The notes below the pieces were generated by a model that was not told where the DNA came from, did not search any database, and saw only the letters and a program-made list of their open reading frames with translations. 52,327 nt of DNA from an uncultured Clostridium sp. (lineage in GTDB: Bacteria > Bacillota > Clostridia > Lachnospirales > Lachnospiraceae). A program made the position numbers and the translations under genes. How positions within the stretch are numbered: position 1 is the first letter of the stretch; each line of letters opens with the position of its first letter. Of the stretch, positions 40,750 to 48,987 are shown in pieces. The stretch spans positions 1 to 52,327 of the forward strand of contig USJW01000019.1 of assembly GCA_900555045.1 (NCBI GenBank). The letters run 5' to 3'.

Positions 40750-43227
40750 CTAGTCTAGCACCTCTCTCAAATATCTCCCCGTAAGGCTCCCTTCACTTCT
40801 TATCAGCTCCTCCGGCGTCCCCTCCGCCACGATCCGGCCGCCGGCGTCCCCGCCGCCTGGGCCAAGGTCCACCACGTAGTCGGCGTTGGCGATCATGTCC
40901 AGGTCGTGCTCGATGACGATCACCGTGGCGCCCGCGCCGATGAGGCGCTGGAACACGCCGATCAGCGTCCGCACGTCCAGGGGGTGCAGGCCGATGGTGG
41001 GCTCGTCGAACACAAAGACGGCGTCGTCCTGGGCCTTCCCCATCTCAGCCGCCAGCTTCAGGCGCTGGGCTTCACCGCCGGAGAGGGCGGGGGTGGATTC
41101 GCCCAGGGTCAGGTAGCCCAGCCCCAGGTCGTCCAGCACCAACAGCCGCTCGAGTACCTTTTTCACGTCGCCAAAACGCTCCAGGGCCTGCTTCACGGTC
41201 ATTCCCATGACCTCCGGCAGGGAGACGCCGTGGGAGAGAAATTTCTCCGCCTCCTTACAATACCGGGAGCCGCCGCAGTCCGGGCAGACGATCTCCACAT
41301 CCGGGAGAAACTGCACGTCCATGGTGATCTGCCCGGTGCCGTCGCAGCCGGAGCAGCGCAGGGAGCCAGTGTTGTAGGAAAAGTCGCTGACCTTGCGTCC
41401 ACATTTCCTGGCCTCCGGGGCGGAGGCGTAGAGCTTTCGGAGGTCGTCCAGGACGCCGCTGTAGGTCGCCACGGTGGAGCGGACATTGACCCCGATGGGC
41501 GTGGAGTCGATGAGGTTGACCCGGCGGATGCCGGGGGCGTCTATGGCGCACACATGGGAGGGCAGTGGCAGGCGGTCGCTCTGGGCCCTTAGGGCCGGGA
41601 TCAGGCTCTCCAGGACGAGGGTGGTCTTGCCGGACCCGGACACGCCGGTGACCGCCACCAGGCGCCCCTTGGGAATGTCGAGGTTCAGGGCGCGGACCGT
41701 GTGCAGGGGAGCGGTGGACATCCGGATGTGCCCGGCGCAAAACATCTCCTCTGCGCCCGCCCGGCTGCGGACCACGATCTCCTCCCTGCCGGCGAAAAAG
41801 CCCCCGATCAGCGAGCCAGGCGCCTTCGCCACGTCCTCCACCGTCCCCTGGGCCAGCACGTTTCCGCCGGATTCCCCGGCCCCGGGCCCCATCTCGATGA
41901 CCCAGTCGGCCGCCCTCAAGACCCGGGTGTCATGGTCCACCAGCACCACGGAATTGCCGTGGGCGATGAGGTCGTCCACCACCCCCAAAAGCCCGTCCAC
42001 GTTGGAGGGATGCAGGCCGATGGACGGCTCGTCAAGCACGTAGAGGACGCCGGTGGTCCGGTTTCTCACCGCCCGTGCCAGCTGGACCCGCTGGCGTTCG
42101 CCGGTGGAGAGGGTGTCGCCCGCCCGGTCCAGGGACAGATACCCTAACCCCAGATCCGTCAGCCGCTTCGCCGTGTGCAGAAACTGGCCGCATATGCTCT
42201 TCGCCATGTCCTGCAGGGAGTCGGGCATGGCGGCCGGAACCGCCTGTACCCAGGGGATGAGGTCCGAGAGTGTCATGGAGGTGGCCTCCGCCAGGGTTTT
42301 CCCGCAGAGCAGGCTTGCGCGCGCCCGCCCGCTAAGCCGCGTGCCGCCGCAGTCCGGGCAGACGTCCTGCCTCAGAAACTTTTCAACCCGCTTCATGCCC
42401 TTGTCGTCCTTCACCTTCGCCAGGGCGTTCTCGACGGTGTAGACCGCGTTGTAGTAGGTGAAATTGAGCTCGCCCGCCTGGTTGCTGTTTTTGGCCTTGT
42501 AGAGAATCTGCCTCTTCTCAGCGGGCCCGTGAAAGACGATCTCCCGCTCCTCATCGGTGAGCTCGCAGAAGGGCACGTCCGTGCGGACGCCCATGGCCCG
42601 GCACACGTCCGTCATCAGGGACCACATGAGGGAGTTCCAGGGCGCCACGGCCCCCTCGTCGATGGAGAGGGACTCGTCGGGGACCAGGGACGCCTCGTCC
42701 ACTGTCCGCACCACGCCGGTGCCGCCGCAGGTCCTGCAGGCGCCCTGGCTGTTGAAGGAGAACTCCTCGGCGCTGGGCCCGTCAAAGCTCGCCCCGCACT
42801 GGGGGCACCTTAAGGGCTTCCCCACCGCGGTGTTGACCGAGGGAGGGATTAAATGGCCGTTCGGGCAGCGGTGGCTTCCCAGCCGGGAGAACATGAGCCG
42901 GAGCGCGTTTAACAGCTCGGTGGACGTGCCGAAGGTGCTCCGGACCCCGGGCACGGCCGGGCGCTGGTGGAGCGCCAGGGCGGCGGGGACATACTCGATG
43001 CTGTCGATTTTCGCCTCCGCAGCCTGGGTCATGCGCCTTCTGGTGTAGGCGGACAGCGCCTCCAAATAGCGGCGGGAGCCCTCCGCGTACAGGACGCCGA
43101 GGGCCAGAGACGACTTGCCGGAGCCGGACACTCCGGCGATTCCCACCAGCTTTCCGAGGGGGATGTTAAGGTCAATATTTTTCAGATTGTGAACGCGGGC
43201 GCCGCGTATTTCAATATGGTCGGGCAT
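40750..43227 (-). CDS. UvrA-like ABC ATPase lacking UvrB-binding domain
   Basis: DNA-binding tandem ABC ATPase related to excinuclease UvrA, 825 residues against about 940 for canonical UvrA. The first Walker A is GVSGSGKSS at 32-40 and the second GVSGSGKTT near 527-535; signatures are LSTGERQRVQLARA and LSGGEAQRLKLAAE. Zinc modules include CPQCGASF, CRTCGGTG, CPDCGGTRL and CSGCDGTG...CPDCGG. After LRLMFSRLGSHRCPNGH the sequence goes almost directly to FSFNSQGACRTCGG. The segment that forms the UvrB-binding domain in true UvrA (about 115 residues) is thus replaced by a short zinc ribbon. This matches class II UvrA paralogues, some linked to drug or DNA-adduct tolerance. AAGGAG precedes the ATG. 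Confidence 0.9.
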   Translation of the reverse strand: MPDHIEIRGARVHNLKNIDLNIPLGKLVGIAGVSGSGKSSLALGVLYAEGSRRYLEALSAYTRRRMTQAAEAKIDSIEYVPAALALHQRPAVPGVRSTFGTSTELLNALRLMFSRLGSHRCPNGHLIPPSVNTAVGKPLRCPQCGASFDGPSAEEFSFNSQGACRTCGGTGVVRTVDEASLVPDESLSIDEGAVAPWNSLMWSLMTDVCRAMGVRTDVPFCELTDEEREIVFHGPAEKRQILYKAKNSNQAGELNFTYYNAVYTVENALAKVKDDKGMKRVEKFLRQDVCPDCGGTRLSGRARASLLCGKTLAEATSMTLSDLIPWVQAVPAAMPDSLQDMAKSICGQFLHTAKRLTDLGLGYLSLDRAGDTLSTGERQRVQLARAVRNRTTGVLYVLDEPSIGLHPSNVDGLLGVVDDLIAHGNSVVLVDHDTRVLRAADWVIEMGPGAGESGGNVLAQGTVEDVAKAPGSLIGGFFAGREEIVVRSRAGAEEMFCAGHIRMSTAPLHTVRALNLDIPKGRLVAVTGVSGSGKTTLVLESLIPALRAQSDRLPLPSHVCAIDAPGIRRVNLIDSTPIGVNVRSTVATYSGVLDDLRKLYASAPEARKCGRKVSDFSYNTGSLRCSGCDGTGQITMDVQFLPDVEIVCPDCGGSRYCKEAEKFLSHGVSLPEVMGMTVKQALERFGDVKKVLERLLVLDDLGLGYLTLGESTPALSGGEAQRLKLAAEMGKAQDDAVFVFDEPTIGLHPLDVRTLIGVFQRLIGAGATVIVIEHDLDMIANADYVVDLGPGGGDAGGRIVAEGTPEELIRSEGSLTGRYLREVLD

Positions 43228-43254
43228 AGCATGAAACTCCTTGACAGACAGTCT

Positions 43255-43282
43255 AAAACCCCGCCGGTGAGGGCGGGGTTTG
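43255..43282 (-). terminator. Terminator after pyrBI
   Basis: ACCCCGCC and GGCGGGGT (plus 43258-43265 and 43272-43279) form an eight-pair stem. On the minus strand it is followed by TTTTA. It separates pyrI from the UvrA-like gene, which begins 28 bases further on without an obvious own promoter, so read-through may feed it. Confidence 0.75.
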
Positions 43283-43299
43283 GGTAAGCCATGAGATAT

Positions 43300-43731
43300 C
43301 TATTTGTATTCGCTGTACTTCTCTTCGCAGTACTGGCAGCGGTAGGTTTGGGTATCCTTGTCCGCCAGGTAGAAGACGTGGGGAAGCTCCTGCTCGATGG
43401 AAGTGATGCAGCGCGGGTTCTTGCAGTGGATCACGTTGGTGATCTTCTTCGGAAGCCGCAGGGTCTTCTTCTCCGCAATCTTGTCGTCGCGAATGATGTT
43501 CACGGTGATGTTGTGGTCAATGTAGCCCAGCATGTCCAGGTCCACCACGTCCAGTCCGCCCTCGATCTTGATGATGTCCTTGCGTCCCATCTTGTTGCTG
43601 CGGGCGTTCTTGATGATGGCTACCTGGCACTCCAGCTTGTCGAGGCCCAGGTGATAGTAGATGTCTAAGCTCTTTCCGGCCTCGATGTGGTCCAACACGA
43701 TGCCCTCTTTTAATCCGCTGATGTTTAACAT
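43300..43731 (-). CDS. pyrI: Aspartate carbamoyltransferase regulatory subunit
   Basis: Allosteric subunit that binds CTP/ATP and couples to PyrB in the first committed step of pyrimidine synthesis; 143 residues. The N-terminal nucleotide-binding domain includes GIVLDHIEAGKSLDIY. The C-terminal zinc domain has Cys103, Cys108, Cys132 and Cys135 (CKNPRC...CQYC), which fix the contact with the catalytic chain. The gene overlaps the end of pyrB by seven bases. The presence of PyrI indicates the class B dodecameric, CTP-inhibited enzyme. Confidence 0.97.
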   Translation of the reverse strand: MLNISGLKEGIVLDHIEAGKSLDIYYHLGLDKLECQVAIIKNARSNKMGRKDIIKIEGGLDVVDLDMLGYIDHNITVNIIRDDKIAEKKTLRLPKKITNVIHCKNPRCITSIEQELPHVFYLADKDTQTYRCQYCEEKYSEYK

Positions 43732-44648
43732 GACTTCTTCACCTCCAGTAATGTCATAATCAGGGCCATGCGCACGTACACGCCGTACTGGGCCTGCTTA
43801 AAGTAGGCGGCTCTGGGATCGTCGTCCACCTCCACGGAGATCTCGTTGACACGGGGAAGGGGATGGAGTACGTACATATCCTTCTTGGCCAGCTTCATTT
43901 TCTTCTTGTCCAGGATGTAGCAGTCCTTCAGGCGGATGTAATCCTCCTCGTTGAAGAAGCGCTCCTTCTGAACGCGGGTCATGTACAGAATATCTAAGGA
44001 ACCGATGGCGTCGTCCAGGCTTCCAACCTCCTCGAAGGGGATATTGTTGGCCTGCAGCACGTCCTCGCGGATGCTGTCCGGGATGCGCAGCTCCTCAGGG
44101 CTGATGAGCACGAACTTCACGCCCGGATAGCGCACCATGGCGTTGATTAAGGAGTGAACGGTGCGGCCGAACTTTAAGTCACCGCACAGACCGATGGTCA
44201 AGTTGTCCAGACGGCCCTTCATGGAGCGAATGGTCATTAGGTCGGTCAGGGTCTGGGTGGGGTGCTGGTGTCCGCCGTCGCCCGCGTTGATCACCGGAAT
44301 GCTGGCCTTCTGGGCAGCCACAAACGCAGCGCCCTCCTTGGGGTGACGCATTGCGCAGATGTCGGCGTAGCAGGAAATCATGCGGATGGTGTCGGCTACG
44401 CTCTCGCCCTTTGCCGCGGAGCTGGAGTTGGCTGAGGAAAAGCCTAACACGCTGCCGCCCAGGTTTAACATGGCAGCCTCGAAGCTCAGGCGTGTTCTGG
44501 TGCTCGGCTCATAAAAAAGTGTGGCCAGCTTTTTGCCGTCACACACGTGGGCGTATCCGGGAAGGTCTCCCTCGATGTCCCGCGCCAGCGCCAAAAGGTC
44601 GTCGATTTCTTCCACAGAGAAGTCAAGAGGGTTCAATAAATGTCTCAT
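43725..44648 (-). CDS. pyrB: Aspartate carbamoyltransferase catalytic subunit
   Basis: Joins carbamoyl phosphate and L-aspartate to N-carbamoylaspartate; 307 residues, standard length. The carbamoyl-phosphate loop STRTR lies at 49-53, with SFEAAM after it. The SSAAKGES loop (near 77-84) supplies the Ser-Lys pair, GDGGHQHPTQTL (near 126-137) the His/Gln, and HPLPRVNEI (near 262-270) the closing motif. AAAGGAG precedes the ATG on the minus strand. It is the first gene of the pyrBI unit. Confidence 0.98.
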   Translation of the reverse strand: MRHLLNPLDFSVEEIDDLLALARDIEGDLPGYAHVCDGKKLATLFYEPSTRTRLSFEAAMLNLGGSVLGFSSANSSSAAKGESVADTIRMISCYADICAMRHPKEGAAFVAAQKASIPVINAGDGGHQHPTQTLTDLMTIRSMKGRLDNLTIGLCGDLKFGRTVHSLINAMVRYPGVKFVLISPEELRIPDSIREDVLQANNIPFEEVGSLDDAIGSLDILYMTRVQKERFFNEEDYIRLKDCYILDKKKMKLAKKDMYVLHPLPRVNEISVEVDDDPRAAYFKQAQYGVYVRMALIMTLLEVKKSC

Positions 44649-44757
44649 GGGTTTCTCCTTTACCTTTATGTATTTTTAATGATTTTGGAAATAGTGGTAG
44701 ACGCACCAGTGCGATAGCCGGTCCAGCCAGATATGGCACTGATTTGTGCCTCGTCAT

Positions 44758-44786
44758 ATTCTTACACAGAATGAACTATAAGTCAA
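44758..44786 (-). promoter_or_regulatory. Promoter for pyrBI
   Basis: On the minus strand TTGACT (plus 44781-44786) and AAGAAT (plus 44758-44763) are 17 bases apart, with TGT before the -10 giving an extended element. The leader of about 100 bases contains small hairpins such as GCACTGGTGC, but no terminator-antiterminator pair that would indicate PyrR attenuation. The 315-base gap 44649-44963 is otherwise filled by the opposing promoters described next. Confidence 0.6.
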
Positions 44787-44793
44787 GTTGTTT

Positions 44794-44821
44794 TTTACTT
44801 TTTTTATATTTGTGGTATACT
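44794..44821 (+). promoter_or_regulatory. Upstream extended -10 promoter of ABC/surface-protein operon
   Basis: TGGTATACT, an extended -10, places TATACT at 44816-44821. A partial -35 (TTTACT, 44794-44799) is 16 bases upstream in a T-rich tract. It lies 142 bases before the ATPase gene and upstream of the direct repeats. Confidence 0.5.
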
Positions 44822-44842
44822 GTAAAAGGCCGCGCTTTTTGG

Positions 44843-44872
44843 TGTAAGGAATATTTAAGGAAGTTTAAGGAA
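44843..44872 (+). promoter_or_regulatory. Three phased direct repeats, probable regulator-binding site
   Basis: TGTAAGGAA (44843-44851), TTTAAGGAA (44854-44862) and TTTAAGGAA (44864-44872) repeat with a period of 11 and 10 bases, that is, on one face of the helix. The array ends about nine bases before the expected -35 position of the downstream promoter. This arrangement is typical of OmpR/PhoB-family response-regulator boxes. No two-component genes are in the window. Confidence 0.6.
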
Positions 44873-44900
44873 ATTCCCAAAGAACACATGATCGCGGCTG

Positions 44901-44909
44901 TGCTATACT
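44901..44909 (+). promoter_or_regulatory. Downstream extended -10 promoter of ABC/surface-protein operon
   Basis: TGCTATACT gives an extended -10 with TATACT at 44904-44909. The -35 position (about 44881-44886, AGAACA) is a poor match, as expected for a promoter that needs an activator bound to the adjacent repeats. Confidence 0.5.
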
Positions 44910-44963
44910 TGACGAAGAAAATGACAGGTACGGGATAACTGTACATGAAAGTGAGGGCTGCGG

Positions 44964-45716
44964 ATGGAAGATGAGATTCAAAAGAAGCCGGTAATCCGCG
45001 TGAAAAATCTGTATAAAATCTACCGCGTCGGCGAGACGAAGGTCTACGCGCTGAACGGGGTGGATTTTGAAATTTATAAGGGTGAGTTTGTGGCGATCGT
45101 GGGAACCTCCGGCTCCGGAAAGTCCACCCTGCTAAACATGCTGGCCGGGCTTGAGAAGCCGACGAAGGGCGAGATCGAGATCGCGGGAAAACACATCGAG
45201 AAGCTGACGGAAAAGCAGCTAGTCACGTTCCGGAGAGAGCGGGTGGGCTTCATCTTTCAGGCCTACAACCTGCTAAACACCATGAACGCGGTGGAGAACG
45301 TGGCGCTTCCCCTGTCCTTTCGGGGAGTCCCGAAGAGAGAGCGGATGAAGATTGCCAGGCGGTTTATGGAGCTTGTGGGCGTGGGGGACCAGGCCAAGCA
45401 CATGCCCAACCAGATGTCCGGCGGCCAGCAGCAGCGCGTGGGCATCGCAAGGGCCCTGGTGGTGAGTCCCCAGATCATATTCGCGGACGAGCCCACGGGA
45501 AACCTGGACTCGAGAACCACCATGGAGGTGCTGCGGCTGATGCAGAAGATCGTGCGCGAGCAGAACCAGACCCTGGTGATGGTCACCCACGACAACAATC
45601 TGGCGTCCTACGCGGACCGCAGAATCCGCATCGTGGACGGAAAGATCGTGGGAATCGAGGAAGGCGGACGGGATGCCATCCATGAAGAAACAGGAGAAAA
45701 GGGAGAAAAATCATGA
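44964..45716 (+). CDS. ABC transporter ATP-binding protein (MacB/LolD type)
   Basis: Cytoplasmic ATPase of 250 residues in the MacB/LolD/FtsE group. Walker A is GTSGSGKST at 47-55, the signature MSGGQQQRVGIARAL near 150-164, and Walker B FADEPTGNLDS near 171-181. In this group the ATPase drives 'mechanotransmission' across the membrane rather than classical transport. The stop overlaps the start of the surface-protein gene (ATGA), and the permease follows, so the three proteins probably form one complex. The start ATG 44964 follows AGGGCTGCGG, a weak Shine-Dalgarno sequence. Confidence 0.92.
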   Translation: MEDEIQKKPVIRVKNLYKIYRVGETKVYALNGVDFEIYKGEFVAIVGTSGSGKSTLLNMLAGLEKPTKGEIEIAGKHIEKLTEKQLVTFRRERVGFIFQAYNLLNTMNAVENVALPLSFRGVPKRERMKIARRFMELVGVGDQAKHMPNQMSGGQQQRVGIARALVVSPQIIFADEPTGNLDSRTTMEVLRLMQKIVREQNQTLVMVTHDNNLASYADRRIRIVDGKIVGIEEGGRDAIHEETGEKGEKS

Positions 45717-47551
45717 AAATATGGAAAGGAATGGCCCTGTGGGCCGCAGTGATGTTTATGGCGGCGAGCGCTCCGATCACTGCTTTTGCGACGGACTACC
45801 GGCTGGGATACAACACCAACGCCGGGGACAATGACTATATATTTACAACAAAATCTCCGAAGGGGACCGTGGGCAAGTCCATGACCATCTCCTTCAGAAT
45901 CCGGGCCACCGACTCCGACATGGAGAACGTGCGGGTGCGCCTGGCGGAGACCAGCGATTTCCAGCAGACGGAGGAGCGGGGCAGCGGCGACTACACCGTG
46001 GATTACTACCCCTTCGAGATCACGGAGACCACCTTCAAGTCCAAGAGTGTGGGGACGATCAAGGAGGGGAACGTTAAGAGCGCCTCCTTATCCGCCAGGG
46101 TGCGCCGCGACGCGCTGCAGGGCTACTACAGCATCCCGATCCTCATCGAGTGGGACGGCGGCAACGACATCGATTATGTGAACGTTTGGATCTCCACAAG
46201 CTCCAGCAGCGACGAGGACGAGGAGGATTCGAAGAAGGAGGGCAATTACTTCGTCATCGGCGAGAACCAGGCCACTCCCCGGGGCGTGTACCCCAACGTG
46301 ATGGATTACACGGTAAATTTCCGCAACAAGCGGGAGACCACGGTCCAGGACGTGAACATCAGCATGCAGCTCTCCGAGGACGACACCAAGTTTCCCTTTG
46401 AGATCAACGACGGCAACTACGACCGCGCCTACGAGCGAATCGCCTACGGGGAGACGGTGTCCGTGCCCTACAGCATGGCGATCCGCAAGAACTCCTACAC
46501 CGGATATTACCCGATCAAATACACCATCACCTTCCGCCTCAGCAGCGAGGGGGACCTCCACACGGAGGAGGGTGTCTTCTATGTACATATCGTCTCAAAG
46601 GACAAGGAGGACGATCTGGGCGATTTCGACGCCAACGACCGCACCAGGGCGCGTCTGATCGTGGACAGCTACCACACGATCCCCGAACAGATCTACGCGG
46701 GCGAGGAGTTTGAGCTGGTCTTAAACATGAAAAACGCGTCCAAGAACGTGGGCGCCAGCAACATTCTGTTCACCCTGGAGTCCGAGAAGGTGTCCGACAG
46801 CGCCGTGTTCACCACGGAATCCGGCTCCTCGTCCCTGGTGGTGGACGACATGGGCCCGGGACAGAGCACGGAGGTGCGCACGATGTTCACCGCGAGAGCG
46901 GGCGTGGACCAGCGCTCCTACGCCATCACCATCAAGGAAAAATACGACAGCCCGGAGTTTAAGAACGCGGAGGAGTCCATCACCGTGGACATCCCGGTGA
47001 AGCAGTACGCCAGACTTACCACCAGCAACATCGACGTGATGCCCGACAGCCTGACCGTGGGCGCCGAGTCCAACGTCATGTTCGGAATCAACAACACCGG
47101 CAAGGTGATTCTCTACAACGTGACCGCCACCTTCGCAGCGGACTCCATAAAGCCTGTGGAGACCTACGTGGGCAACATCAAGCCCGGCGAGACGGGCAAC
47201 GTGGACACCATGCTCACCGGCATTAACCCCACCGCGGACGACGGCACGGTGAAGGTGACCATCACCTACGAGGACGAGAACGGCACCGTGGCGGATCCGG
47301 TGGAGAAGGAACTGACCCTGATGGTCACGGAGGACGCCCCGGATATGGGGTGGGATGACACCATGGCGGGAAGTATGGATATCCCCATGGAGGAGGAGCC
47401 CACCGGTATCAAGGGAATCATGAAGAAATATGGTGTCTGGATCGGGATTGCCGCGGCCGCGGCGGCTGTGACCGCGGTGGTGGTGACCGTCCGGATCAAG
47501 AAAAAGCGCAAAGCAGCGCAAGAAGAGGACATAGACGATGAGATTTCCTGA
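45713..47551 (+). CDS. Secreted Ig-like/CARDB surface protein with C-terminal anchor
   Basis: A 612-residue exported protein of the COG1361 ('S-layer domain') type. A Sec signal peptide covers 1-27 with probable cleavage after AFA. The body consists of repeated beta-sandwich domains with NEW3/CARDB character, for example near 320-440 (YHTIPEQIYAGEEFELVLNMKNASKNVG) and 445-550 (MPDSLTVGAESNVMFGINNTGKV). An acidic Ser/Asp/Glu-rich loop lies near 163-175. A C-terminal membrane helix (about 572-594) and a basic tail (KKKRK) leave the bulk outside. It sits between ATPase and permease genes, overlapping both (4 and 14 bases). It occupies the place of the MacA-type adaptor but has no HlyD-like features that I can see. 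Confidence 0.85.
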   Translation: MKIWKGMALWAAVMFMAASAPITAFATDYRLGYNTNAGDNDYIFTTKSPKGTVGKSMTISFRIRATDSDMENVRVRLAETSDFQQTEERGSGDYTVDYYPFEITETTFKSKSVGTIKEGNVKSASLSARVRRDALQGYYSIPILIEWDGGNDIDYVNVWISTSSSSDEDEEDSKKEGNYFVIGENQATPRGVYPNVMDYTVNFRNKRETTVQDVNISMQLSEDDTKFPFEINDGNYDRAYERIAYGETVSVPYSMAIRKNSYTGYYPIKYTITFRLSSEGDLHTEEGVFYVHIVSKDKEDDLGDFDANDRTRARLIVDSYHTIPEQIYAGEEFELVLNMKNASKNVGASNILFTLESEKVSDSAVFTTESGSSSLVVDDMGPGQSTEVRTMFTARAGVDQRSYAITIKEKYDSPEFKNAEESITVDIPVKQYARLTTSNIDVMPDSLTVGAESNVMFGINNTGKVILYNVTATFAADSIKPVETYVGNIKPGETGNVDTMLTGINPTADDGTVKVTITYEDENGTVADPVEKELTLMVTEDAPDMGWDDTMAGSMDIPMEEEPTGIKGIMKKYGVWIGIAAAAAAVTAVVVTVRIKKKRKAAQEEDIDDEIS

Positions 47552-48923
47552 TCTTTTGATCATGAGCGTGAACAATCTGAGACGCCGGAAGCTCAGGACG
47601 GCTCTGACGGTTCTGGGGGTGATCATCGGCACGGCGTCCATCGTGGTGATGGTCTCCCTGGGAATCGGCCTCAATGAGATGACGATGGAGCAGATCGCCT
47701 CCTGGGGAAGCCTGACCACCATCGACGTGCGCTCCGGGGACAGCGGACAGAGCTACATGATGGGCATCGGGGGCGGAGCGTCGGCCACAAGCGGCAGCAA
47801 GAGCGAGCCAAACTACATCACGGACGAGGTGATTGAGAGCTTCGCCCGCCTGGACCATGTGACCGGCGTCTCCCCGGTGTTGAGCGTCAATGTTTTGCTG
47901 CGCCAGGGCGCCTACGAGGCGCAGTACGAGACAATCTACGGCGTCGGCCCCGACTACTTTGCGCAGATCAAGGTGGGGGAGGGGAACTACCCCGAGAAGG
48001 GGGACAACGGGCTGTTTTTTGGAAACACGGTGATTCAGGACTTCTACAATGCCAAGACCGGCAAGGGATACTGGGACACCGGCGAGCTGCCGGACGTGGA
48101 CCTGATGGGGCGGCCGTTCTTCGTGACCTTTGACATGAACGCCTACTTCCAGTCCCAGTCCTCCTCGGAGGGAGGAACCTCCACAAAGCCGCCCAAGAAG
48201 TATATGATGAATGGCGTGGGCGTCCAGGAGGGCAGTCTGGAGGACTGGAACAACTACTCCTACCGGATTTACATGGACATCGACGGCCTGAAGTCCCAGC
48301 TGCGCAAGGCCTTCAAGAAGGGCACCGCGATTCCGGGCCAGCCCACCAACAAGAAAGGCAAGCCCTACAATTACTTCATCTACAACAACGCCCAGGTTTA
48401 CGTGGACGACATGGACAACGTGACCGCGGTCCAGAAGGAGCTGGCGGACATGGGCTTTCAGGTTAACAGCCAGATCGACTGGCTGGAGAGCTCCAAGCAG
48501 CAGTCCAACATGGTCCAGGCGGTGCTGGGCGGCATCGGCGCCGTGTCCCTGTTCGTGGCGGCCATCGGCATCGCCAACACCATGATGATGTCCATCTACG
48601 AGCGGACGAAGGAGATCGGCGTGATGAAGGTGCTGGGCTGCGACATGCGCAACATCCGCAACATGTTCCTGATCGAGTCCGGGTTTATCGGCTTTATGGG
48701 AGGTGTTCTGGGGATCGGCCTAAGCTACGGGGTCTCCGTGCTGATCAACAAGTTCGTGGGGGCCCAGGCTCTCACGGGGATGGAGGGCGATCTGTCCCGG
48801 GTTCCGGCCTGGCTGTGCCTGGCGGCGGTGGGCTTTGCCATCTTCGTGGGTATGGCGGCGGGCTTTATGCCGGCCATGCGGGCCATGAAGCTGAGCCCGT
48901 TAGCGGCAATCCGAAACGAATAG
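47538..48923 (+). CDS. ABC transporter permease (MacB/FtsX family)
   Basis: Membrane subunit of 461 residues with the MacB topology. One N-terminal helix (about 19-43, RKLRTALTVLGVIIGTASIVVMVSLGIGL) precedes a large extracellular domain (about 50-325). Three C-terminal helices follow (about 330-455), with FtsX-family sequence ANTMMMSIYERTKEIGVMKVLGC near 348-370. The extracellular part carries a Gly/Ser-rich patch (GGGASATSGSKSE) and a Tyr/Asn-rich section. It overlaps the surface-protein gene by 14 bases. Known relatives export peptides, transmit force to lipoproteins or periplasmic enzymes, or sense antibiotics. A perfect-looking bidirectional terminator follows. Confidence 0.9.
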   Translation: MRFPDLLIMSVNNLRRRKLRTALTVLGVIIGTASIVVMVSLGIGLNEMTMEQIASWGSLTTIDVRSGDSGQSYMMGIGGGASATSGSKSEPNYITDEVIESFARLDHVTGVSPVLSVNVLLRQGAYEAQYETIYGVGPDYFAQIKVGEGNYPEKGDNGLFFGNTVIQDFYNAKTGKGYWDTGELPDVDLMGRPFFVTFDMNAYFQSQSSSEGGTSTKPPKKYMMNGVGVQEGSLEDWNNYSYRIYMDIDGLKSQLRKAFKKGTAIPGQPTNKKGKPYNYFIYNNAQVYVDDMDNVTAVQKELADMGFQVNSQIDWLESSKQQSNMVQAVLGGIGAVSLFVAAIGIANTMMMSIYERTKEIGVMKVLGCDMRNIRNMFLIESGFIGFMGGVLGIGLSYGVSVLINKFVGAQALTGMEGDLSRVPAWLCLAAVGFAIFVGMAAGFMPAMRAMKLSPLAAIRNE

Positions 48924-48933
48924 AGAAAAAAAG

Positions 48934-48987
48934 ATGACCGGCCTGTCCGGGTGTTTTCTTAAGAAAACACCTGGAACAGCCGGTCAT
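48934..48987. terminator. Long near-perfect hairpin, bidirectional terminator
   Basis: A symmetrical stem of about 25 pairs is centred at 48960/48961: ATGACCGG at 48934-48941 pairs with CCGGTCAT at 48980-48987, and GGTGTTTTC with GAAAACACC at the core, with two small bulges. It follows the permease stop by 11 bases and contains the final codons and stop of the minus-strand LysR gene. Confidence 0.8.

Noticed and set aside
44649..44757. PyrR attenuator before pyrBI
   Set aside because: No terminator with T-run and no PyrR-binding loop consensus; only small hairpins.
46721..47722. Minus-strand open frame (333 codons) opposite the surface-protein and permease genes
   Set aside because: His/Gly/Val-rich shadow composition, no ribosome binding site, spans two confirmed genes.
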